The position numbers were made by a program, and so were the translations under genes. A DNA stretch of 7,172 bases from Spirochaetaceae bacterium. GTDB taxonomy: Bacteria > Spirochaetota > Spirochaetia > Treponematales > Breznakiellaceae. Numbering within the stretch: position 1 is the stretch's first letter; each line of letters begins with the position of its first letter. Under the pieces are notes generated by a model that was not told the DNA's origin, made no database searches, and saw only the letters and a list, made by a program, of their open reading frames with translations. Where the stretch lies: the NCBI GenBank assembly GCA_031257995.1, contig JAIRNN010000078.1, positions 1 through 7,172 of the forward strand. Reading direction: 5' to 3'. Shown piece after piece: positions 1 to 4,697 of this stretch.

Positions 1-2
1 CG

Positions 3-140
3 TGGATGAACCGATTCAGAAAACTCCTGGTGAGGTATGAGAAGAAGGCGCGGAACTATCGGGCTCTGGTGGAGTTCGCCTGTGCGGTTATTATTTGGCG
101 AAACCTTATCCCTGTCCATCCCGGCCTTTTTCCCGGATAA
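3..140 (+). CDS. IS5-family transposase, C-terminal fragment (cut by window edge)
   Basis: The + strand is open from base 3 to the TAA at 138-140 and encodes 45 residues that begin WMNRFRKLLVRYEKK and continue through a hydrophobic stretch around FACAVIIWRN. This is the typical C-terminal tail of IS5-type DDE transposases of the IS427/ISL2-like groups, where an 'RFRxLLVRYE' segment follows the catalytic glutamate region. The enzyme would cut and rejoin the ends of its own element. Only the end of the gene is inside the window, so the catalytic triad cannot be seen and I cannot say whether the copy is intact. Its stop lies only a few bases from the 3' end of the oppositely oriented IS4-type pseudogene, so the two elements abut tail to tail. 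Family assignment is by motif recognition from a short fragment. Confidence 0.7.
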   Translation, partial: WMNRFRKLLVRYEKKARNYRALVEFACAVIIWRNLIPVHPGLFPG

Positions 141-143
141 GCT

Positions 144-1419
144 CTAAAAATACACAGCCGGGGGATTCTTTGGCGCCGGGAATCGGAACAAACAACCGGC
201 AGCTTATAGATACTTTTAAACAAACTCAGGCAGGAAAAGGTATCCAGTACTGACTTTATCACCAATATTTGGGCAATCTGCAATTCCCTCCAGAGGCTTA
301 ACCGTTCAATCATAAAAGCACCCTCCTGCTTTGTTTCATCCGGTCTGTTTATCTCTACCGGGGGAAAAACGCCCCGTGTTCACCAGGGTTTCACACAGGG
401 CGGCAAACAGCAGTTTCCCGTAAAACCATGCCCGCGCGCTTTTGTCCCGCTTCATCGGTACTTCCCCGTACTGAAAGAGTGATTTGAGCCGCTTGAATAC
501 CAGTTCTATCTCCCATCTCATCCGGTATAGTTCCAGTACCCGGGCCGCCGAAATCTCCTCCCCAAGGGATGTTGCCACAATGATATATTTGTTCCGTTCG
601 CTTTCCACTGCGCCAGGCGCTTTTCCCTGCTGTTTCTTTTGCTTGCGCCGCTTCAGTCCGCCCTCTCGCTCTCCGCACCTTTTCGTATCGCACAGAGGCG
701 GACGGGAACACTGACCCCGTTGACTTGGTGCTTCACGGCCATGCTCGCACTTGCTCCCACCGCCAGGTTCCTAAAACTCCCTGTCGGGCCGACTTTTTCT
801 CCTTCCCCGTCATACACCCTGAACGCCCCCGCTCGCAGCCGCAGCACATAATCACTCCCCCGCTCCCGCAGATATTCCATCCCCGGTATCGTCCCATACG
901 CCCGGTCCCCTGCCACGATATCCCCCTTCCAAATACCGTGAAGTTCGCAAGTTTTTCCCCGGCCTTCATGTCCGTCAGCCGCATTTCCCTCATCGCAAGA
1001 CTGAACAGGTCAACCCCGTAACGCGGCATGTAGCATGCTTTCTTGCTCCCCCGCAACACTTCCTCGGTTCCGTCCACCAGGCAGGCGTGCTTCCCCAAAA
1101 GCCATGCCGGTTTTTCCGCCAGTATCCCCTGCCGCCGGCACAGGCGTTCACACAGCCACCGCAGCCATTCCGCGCTGTTCCCTATCCGTGACCAGATCGC
1201 TTTCTTGCTCAACTGCCATTCCCCTTCCATGCAGAGTATCGCGCTGGTTCCCCCAAAGGATTTCCCTTCGGTCAGGCACAGCAGTATCAGGCACAGCAAG
1301 TCCTCCGGCGTCTTGATTTCCCGCGCCCGCTGCAAGGCTCCCAGTGCTTTCGCCTGGGCTTCCCATCCCTCGGGCATGAGCGCAGTCAGTTGCTCAAATA
1401 AACACTTCTCCTCTCCCAT
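144..1419 (-). pseudogene. IS4-family DDE transposase, frameshifted
   Basis: A full-length IS4-type transposase can be reassembled from four consecutive pieces in shifting frames. Piece 1 starts at the ATG at 1419 (MGEEKCLFEQLTALMPEGWE) and carries the first catalytic aspartate, D116, in HACLVDGTEE. Piece 2, from about 925, carries the second aspartate in VAGDRAYG near 905-907. Piece 3, from about 665 to 336, has a perfect YREK signature, Y-x2-R-x3-E-x6-K, in YRMRWEIELVFKRLK, with the catalytic E at 504-506. Piece 4, from about 345, carries the C-terminal segment ERLSLWRELQIAQILV. Each junction (near 921-932, 655-672 and 345-352) is explained by loss of one base. A TAG at 144-146 in a neighbouring frame is probably the original stop, which would need a fourth slip. 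All catalytic residues survive, so inactivation looks recent; sequencing error in G/C runs is an alternative for the first shift. No good ribosome site precedes the ATG: a purine-rich stretch sits only 1 base away. Confidence 0.85.
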
Positions 1420-1460
1420 GTCCTCTTTGTATCAGGTTTCCGCGCTTAAGTAAACGCATA

Positions 1461-1746
1461 TGGGGCCTGTCCCCGGCGAGGGGGTTGCCCCTGCAGAGGG
1501 TCTGTCCCCGGTCGGGGGCCTGTCCCCGAAGAGGGGGCTGTCCTCCGGCGAGGGGCCTGTCCCCAAGCGAGGGGGCTGTCCCGGCGAGGGGCCTGTCCCC
1601 GGCAGAGGGCCCTGTCTCCCGTTGAGGGCCTGTCCCCGGCGGGGGCCTGTCTCCGCAGAGGGGGCTGTCCCTGTTGAGGGGCCTGTCCCCACAGAGGGCC
1701 CTGTCCCCGCAGAGGGGGCTGTCCCCCGGCAAGGGGCCTGTCCCCC
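1461..1746. repeat. Tandem array of 16 near-palindromic ~18-bp G/C repeats
   Basis: Sixteen consecutive units follow the pattern GGGGCCTGTCCCC plus a short spacer such as GGCGA, GCAGA or GTTGA. The CCTGT/GCTGT cores lie 17-19 bp apart, most often 18. Core variants alternate between GGGGCCTGTCCCC, GGGGGCTGTCCC and GGGCCCTGTCCC. Each core is an imperfect palindrome, with GGGG and CCCC arms of 3-5 bp around a 5-base centre, so either strand's RNA could fold into a chain of small hairpins. The + strand also carries regularly spaced G4-G5 runs. Because the unit is close to 18 bp and GC-rich, several frames stay open through it by chance. The array lies between the IS4 remnant and the 3' end of the racemase gene, so it would be the 3' untranslated part of the racemase transcript. 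In the remaining 88 bases up to the racemase stop (1747-1834) I see no gene or clear signal. Confidence 0.9.
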
Positions 1747-1834
1747 TAACAGCAACCCCCAGCCTCCCGGCACGATTACCAAACAGTACCCGTCCAGAGG
1801 CAGCACGTCTCCTGCTCAACGAAAAGCCCCCGCA

Positions 1835-2845
1835 CTAAATGGCAACGTGTCCCCCTATGAAGATCGCGGCGGGTCTTCCGGTTTTTTTGACGACCCGTGT
1901 TGTGATTGTGCCACCGGGCTGGTGTAACGCTAGGCGGTGTTCGCCGTCGGGTAAGTGCCGCGCCCGGTGGCAGGCGAAGGCGGCGCTGCCGGAACCGCAG
2001 GAGTTTTCAAATACGAAACTTTCGATGCCGCTCACGAAGACGGCGGGGCGGAGGAAAGCGGTTGCCGTGTCGTAAAAGAGCGCACCGAAGGCGGCGAAAG
2101 ACTGCGCGTCGGCAGAGTCCCCCGCCAAGGCGTTGTACGCCGCTTCCTTGACCGCGAAAAAGGTCTTGGCCAACGCCGTTTTGTCCGTGTTTTGATCGAT
2201 TCCTTCTATAATAACGTGCGTGATTCCGTCAAATATGACGGCGGGAAGATACTCGCCCCGGTACCGGATGGCTGCCGTTTTCCGGGGTGGGGGCAGCGCG
2301 ACTTCGGCCTCGCCGTTTTCGGTGTCGGCAAGGACGGTGAGCGGGTCTTTCGCGCCGGATAGGGTTATGGAGATGGCAACTTTCCCGCATAATCCTTGTT
2401 TTCGCGCCACCCAAAGGCCGAAACTGCGGGCCGCGTTCCCGCAGAATTCCCCGCCCGCCATCTCAAGCCGCCAGAGCCTTCCGGTTTCTCCCTCCGCTTC
2501 CGGTATTCCTGGTATCACAAAGCCGGTTTGCTCAACCGCCGGATAATCCCGCATGACGCGATGCGCAATACGCCGCCGTTCCGCGTCCGTCCACACCGCG
2601 ACCGGCACGGCCTGTTCGTCCGCCGCCTCGACCAATGCGGTAAGATTGCCGGCAGGATCGGCGATGGTAACACGGTACGGGGGCGGGGCATCTATGATGC
2701 CTTCGGGGGCGGGCCCCCGCAGAGGGGGGTGCCGGGAGCCATGCTTGCGTAGCAAGCTGGGGCGGGAGGCAGGGGGGAGACTTCCCCCCACCTCACTCGA
2801 TAATTCTTCGGGCCGATAGACTTTTTTTTCCATATCCCGTATCAT
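1835..2845 (-). CDS. DapF-superfamily amino-acid racemase, CntK (histidine racemase)-like
   Basis: This 336-residue protein belongs to the diaminopimelate epimerase fold, which racemises amino acids without cofactor by a two-cysteine, two-base mechanism in the cytoplasm. Both cysteine motifs are visible: GGEFCGNAARSFG (C135) and ENSCGSGSAA (C283). Other landmarks are DPAGNLTALV (residues 63-72) and HQPGGTI (308-314). These match Staphylococcus CntK, the histidine racemase of staphylopine synthesis (PSGNMTILV, NEFCGNA, ENSCGSG, HQPGGSI), better than true DapF. The conserved domain begins only at about residue 57. Residues about 18-50 are encoded by a hairpin-rich repeat and look inserted. The start is uncertain: ATG at 2845 or ATG at 2833 (MEKKVYRPEE), neither with a good ribosome site. 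The C-terminus ends abruptly at GGHVAI, possibly slightly short. The gene is divergent from an amino-acid uptake locus. No nicotianamine-synthase-like or opine-dehydrogenase partner lies in the window, so a metallophore role is not supported here and the substrate is unproven. Confidence 0.8.
   Translation of the reverse strand: MIRDMEKKVYRPEELSSEVGGSLPPASRPSLLRKHGSRHPPLRGPAPEGIIDAPPPYRVTIADPAGNLTALVEAADEQAVPVAVWTDAERRRIAHRVMRDYPAVEQTGFVIPGIPEAEGETGRLWRLEMAGGEFCGNAARSFGLWVARKQGLCGKVAISITLSGAKDPLTVLADTENGEAEVALPPPRKTAAIRYRGEYLPAVIFDGITHVIIEGIDQNTDKTALAKTFFAVKEAAYNALAGDSADAQSFAAFGALFYDTATAFLRPAVFVSGIESFVFENSCGSGSAAFACHRARHLPDGEHRLALHQPGGTITTRVVKKTGRPAAIFIGGHVAI
2704..2789. repeat. Triple-hairpin G/C element inside the racemase coding region
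   Basis: Three stem-loops follow each other within 86 bp. The first is CGGGGG/CCCCCG at 2704-2719 with a 4-base loop. The second is GCTTGC/GCAAGC at 2743-2757 with a 3-base loop, extended by CCA/TGG at 2739-2741 and 2758-2760 past one bulged T. The third is GGGGGGA/TCCCCCC at 2772-2789 with a 4-base loop. The stretch 2713-2733 (GCCCCCGCAGAGGGGGGTGC and following bases) resembles a unit of the 1461-1746 array. The region encodes a Pro/Arg/Gly/Ser-rich segment of the racemase N-terminus that has no counterpart in CntK or DapF as I know them, and the reading frame stays open through it. I infer a palindromic repeat that inserted in frame. Its exact limits are unknown. Confidence 0.65.
2817..2845 (+). 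promoter_or_regulatory. Candidate sigma70-type promoter for the binding-protein gene
   Basis: TAGACT at 2817-2822 matches 4 of 6 bases of TTGACA. It is separated by exactly 17 bp from TATCAT at 2840-2845, which matches 5 of 6 bases of TATAAT. Transcription would start near 2852, ahead of the AGGAGG at 2865-2870 and the ATG at 2875. On the opposite strand the same bases read TATGAT (2846-2841), a possible -10 for the racemase, which would put its transcript start at about 2834, next to the second racemase ATG at 2833. No convincing -35 is seen for that direction. The promoter overlaps the N-terminal coding part of the racemase. Confidence 0.4.
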
Positions 2846-2874
2846 ACTACAAACGCAACAAAATAGGAGGAATT

Positions 2875-3690
2875 ATGAAAAAAGCATTTTTGTTGTTGAT
2901 TGTCGGGGTTCTCGTTTCAGGCGCGGTTTTCGCGGGCGGGAAGAAAGGAGCGGATCAAGCGGGCGACCAGTCGCTTGAAAAGGTGCTCAAGGCGAAGAAG
3001 CTGGTGCTCGGTCTTGACGACGCCTTCCCGCCGATGGGTTTTCGCAACGAGGCAAACGAGATTGTCGGTTACGACATTGACCTCGCGCGGGAAGTTGCCC
3101 GGAGGCTCGGTGTGGAGCTTGCGCCCCAGCCCATAGACTGGAACGCCAAGGAGCAGGAGCTCGCCACAGGACAGATCGACTGTATCTGGAACGGCTTCAC
3201 CATCACCGAGGAACGCGCGAAGGTGATCCGTTACACGCCGCCCTACCTGAAAAACGCCCAAGTCATCGTGGTGAAGGGGAGCTCGCCCGTGCGGACGCTC
3301 GCCAGCCTCGCGGGAAAGAAGGCCGGGACACAGACCGGTTCGTCCTCTATTGACGCGCTTGATGACGCGCCTGAGTTCAAGAACAGCCTCAGAGAGGTTG
3401 TCGAGTACAAGGACTTCTTGACCGCGCTCATGGATCTGGATGTCGGCGGCATTGATGCCGTGGTGATCGACCTCGTCGTCGCCAACGACAACATCCGCCG
3501 TTCCGGAAAAGATTTCCGCATCCTCGATGAACGGCTGGGCGAGGAAGAGTTCGGCATCGGGTTCCGCAAGGGCGACGAGGCGCTTGCCAACCGGGTATGG
3601 GAGATCCTTCTGGAGATGGCAAAAGACGGCACGGTCGCCGAAATCGCCAACCGGTGGCTCGGCGCGGACATTTCGATCATCGGCAAATAA
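2875..3690 (+). CDS. Amino-acid ABC transporter substrate-binding protein (SBP family 3)
   Basis: This 271-residue periplasmic solute-binding protein of the polar amino-acid type (HisJ/GlnH/ArtJ class) captures a free amino acid and docks on the membrane permease. The start ATG follows AGGAGG at 2865-2870 with a 4-base gap. Residues 1-20 (MKKAFLLLIVGVLVSGAVFA) form a signal peptide with probable cleavage after A20; no lipobox cysteine is present, so it should be soluble. Family landmarks are FPPMGFRNE (51-59), GYDIDLAREVARRLG (65-79), the ligand-carboxylate arginine R114 in TITEERAK, TPPY (121-124), GTQTGSSS (151-158), and D194/D199 in GGIDAVVIDL, where D199 probably contacts the ligand amino group. 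The length is normal for the family. Ligand identity cannot be read from the sequence. It is followed by a 16-bp palindrome and then the permease, and it runs divergently from the racemase, hinting at a shared amino-acid substrate. Confidence 0.93.
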   Translation: MKKAFLLLIVGVLVSGAVFAGGKKGADQAGDQSLEKVLKAKKLVLGLDDAFPPMGFRNEANEIVGYDIDLAREVARRLGVELAPQPIDWNAKEQELATGQIDCIWNGFTITEERAKVIRYTPPYLKNAQVIVVKGSSPVRTLASLAGKKAGTQTGSSSIDALDDAPEFKNSLREVVEYKDFLTALMDLDVGGIDAVVIDLVVANDNIRRSGKDFRILDERLGEEEFGIGFRKGDEALANRVWEILLEMAKDGTVAEIANRWLGADISIIGK

Positions 3691-3706
3691 CCGGCCGATC
3701 GGCCGG
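3691..3706. promoter_or_regulatory. Perfect 16-bp palindrome between binding protein and permease
   Basis: CCGGCCGATCGGCCGG begins at the base after the binding-protein stop codon and is fully self-complementary. In RNA it would form a very stable hairpin of about 6 bp closed by a short loop. No T-run follows, so it is not a classical intrinsic terminator. Its position suggests an mRNA-stabilising or attenuating stem that lets the binding protein be made in excess over the permease, a common arrangement in such operons. It could also be a DNA-binding site. Role inferred from position only. Confidence 0.5.
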
Positions 3707-3850
3707 CGAGGCGCTTGTTCCGGTATCAGGTTGATTGCCGGATTAAGTGCCGGAGTAACTGTCGAATCAAGCATCAAGCGGTTGTTCCACGCCTCGTCCG
3801 GGGTTTGGGTCAACCGCAGCCGTGTTTTCACGGGAACATCGGGAACGTCT
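3707..3850 (+). other. Unexplained gap between binding protein and permease
   Basis: After the palindrome there are 144 bases with no stop codon in the permease frame, and an open frame on the opposite strand as well. No ribosome site, terminator or second gene is evident. TTG codons at 3731 and 3782 could in principle extend the permease N-terminus by 40 or 23 residues, but the encoded sequence (for example VTVESSIKRLFHASSG) is polar and unlike a permease leader. I regard the stretch as operon leader or spacer of unknown content. Confidence 0.35.
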
Positions 3851-4540
3851 ATGCTCAAATTTCTGTTTGAGGGAGCGGCCGCATCGCTGGCCGTGTTCGC
3901 CCTTACCCTGCTCTTCTCCCTGCCGCTCGCGTTCCCTGTCGCCGTGGGCCGTATGTCCAAAAACCTCGTGTTGCGCCAGGCCGTGAGCTTCTATCTCCTC
4001 ATCATGCGTGGCACCCCGCTGATCCTCCAGCTCATCTTCATCTACTTCGCGCCCAAATACCTCTACCGCTTCCTCGTCGAGACCTTTTCCGCCGGGCGCC
4101 CGTCCCCGTTTTGGGCCTTCCTCCAGGCAATCCTCTCCTACAACCGATTCACCGCCGTCATCATCGCCTTCACGCTGAACTACGCCGCCTACTTCGCCGA
4201 AATCTACCGGGGCGGCATCGAGTCAATCGGCAAAGGCCAGTGGGAAGCCGCACAAGTCCTCGGCTTTACCCGTGGCCAAACCTACGCCCGCATCGTCCTC
4301 CCACAGGTGATAAAGCGCATCCTCCCCGCCGCCGGCAACGAAGTGATCACCCTCGTCAAAGACACCGCCCTCGCCCAAGTCATCGGTGTCGCGGAACTCT
4401 TTCACGCCGCCCAAAGCGCCTCCGCCCGCGAATTCTCCACCATCCCCATCTTCGTCGCCGGCTTCTTCTACCTCGTGATGAACTGGGGCGTAAGCGCCTT
4501 CTTCCAAGCCGCCGAAAAAAAACTCTCCTACTACTCATAA
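3851..4540 (+). CDS. Amino-acid ABC transporter permease (HisM/GlnP type)
   Basis: This 229-residue inner-membrane permease of the polar amino-acid uptake family forms the translocation pore and couples to a cytoplasmic ATPase. The ATG at 3851 is chosen because MLKFLFEGAAASLAVFALTL is the usual start of this family and its first membrane segment; the frame is open further upstream but with non-membrane sequence. The landmarks are MRGTPLILQ (52-60) and the ATPase-contacting loop EAAQVLGFTRGQTYARIVLP, which fits EAA-x3-G-x9-I-x-LP exactly (E132 to P151). About five hydrophobic segments are visible, the last near 200-218 (FVAGFFYLVMNWG). The C-terminus AEKKLSYYS is typical. Ribosome binding is weak, with only GGGAA upstream, which fits translation at a lower level than the binding protein. 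No ATPase gene follows: after the stop come repeats and a convergent TPR gene, so the partner ATPase must be encoded elsewhere or be lost. Confidence 0.9.
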   Translation: MLKFLFEGAAASLAVFALTLLFSLPLAFPVAVGRMSKNLVLRQAVSFYLLIMRGTPLILQLIFIYFAPKYLYRFLVETFSAGRPSPFWAFLQAILSYNRFTAVIIAFTLNYAAYFAEIYRGGIESIGKGQWEAAQVLGFTRGQTYARIVLPQVIKRILPAAGNEVITLVKDTALAQVIGVAELFHAAQSASAREFSTIPIFVAGFFYLVMNWGVSAFFQAAEKKLSYYS

Positions 4541-4603
4541 CCGCGTGTCAGTGAATGGTGATTAGTGAGTGGGGAAGTCGCGGCAAATTGCCAACCCCTC
4601 GCT

Positions 4604-4654
4604 GGGGACAGCCCTTCTCTGCGGGGGACAGCCCCCTCTAGGGGGCCCTGCCCT
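4604..4654. repeat. Small cluster of array-type repeats, mostly inverted relative to 1461-1746
   Basis: GGGGACAGCCC at 4604-4614 and GGGGGACAGCCCCC at 4623-4636 are the reverse-strand reading of the GGGCTGTCCCC-type core that makes up the 16-unit array. A third unit, GGGGGCCCTGCCC at 4641-4653, reads in the array's orientation. The block sits between the convergent permease and TPR genes. The flanking stretch 4541-4603 holds another small hairpin, GGCAA/TTGCC at 4582-4592, and a low-complexity segment (GAATGGTGATTAGTGAGTGG) but no gene. Confidence 0.65.
4631..4646. terminator. G/C hairpin between convergent genes, possible bidirectional terminator
   Basis: GCCCCC-TCTA-GGGGGC forms a 6-bp all-G/C stem with a 4-base loop in the space between the 3' ends of the permease and the TPR gene. 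It has no T-tract on either side, so termination would be inefficient or factor-dependent. It is also explained as two adjacent repeat units in opposite orientation, which is why confidence is low. Confidence 0.25.
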
Positions 4655-4667
4655 CGTAACGCCCCCG

Positions 4668-4697
4668 CCATTATCCATTTTCAATGATCCATTCCCC
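4668..4697 (+). repeat. Dispersed 30-bp repeat, copy A
   Basis: This 30-bp stretch begins CCATTATCCATTTTCAAT and ends ATCCATTCCCC. It matches 27 of 30 positions of the segment at 6331-6360 in the same orientation, and part of it recurs inverted at 6273-6297. It directly abuts the TAA stop of the TPR gene (4698-4700). The two direct copies therefore bracket the TPR gene. The element is non-coding as far as can be seen. Confidence 0.8.

Noticed and set aside
921..932. Programmed ribosomal frameshift in the IS4-type transposase
   Set aside because: Three or four separate shifts spread along the gene, each explained by one missing base, fit decay or sequencing error. IS4-type transposases are normally a single frame.
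484..1453. + strand open frames opposite the IS4-type transposase, and the - strand frame 391-711
   Set aside because: They show no known motifs, while the recognisable transposase motifs occur in the other - strand frames.
1461..1746. CRISPR array
   Set aside because: The period is only 17-19 bp and there are no unique spacers of 25-40 bp; the variable parts are 4-6 bases. No cas genes are present.
1394..1927. Open frames through the tandem array on both strands (1460-1927 +, 1394-1819 -, 1432-1806 -)
   Set aside because: The proteins are pure repeat translations rich in G, P, R and D. Several frames are open at once because the unit is near 18 bp and lacks A/T-rich stops, and unit lengths of 17-19 shift the frame from unit to unit, which is not how a coding repeat behaves.
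1955..2752. + strand open frames opposite the racemase (1955-2362, 2220-2546, 2396-2752)
   Set aside because: They are shadows of the racemase coding strand, rich in R, P and S and without domain features.
1835..2845. Annotation as lysine-pathway diaminopimelate epimerase (dapF)
   Set aside because: The fold and cysteines agree, but the flanking motifs (EFCGNA, ENSCGSG, HQPGG, PAGN-T) are those of CntK-type racemases, and there is no lysine biosynthesis context. It cannot be fully excluded without a tree.
3527..3850. N-terminal extension of the permease starting at 3527
   Set aside because: It would overlap the binding protein by 164 bases and add a long arginine-rich segment foreign to the permease family; the family start fits the ATG at 3851.
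2917..3960. 347-residue open frame on the - strand opposite the binding protein and permease start
   Set aside because: The + strand here encodes a clear family protein with signal peptide, ribosome site and ligand residues. The antisense frame is a by-product of G/C-rich third positions and has no recognisable domain.
4582..4646. Strong intrinsic terminators after the permease or TPR gene
   Set aside because: Hairpins at 4582-4592 and 4631-4646 exist but no T-tract follows on either strand; only the second is listed, with low confidence.
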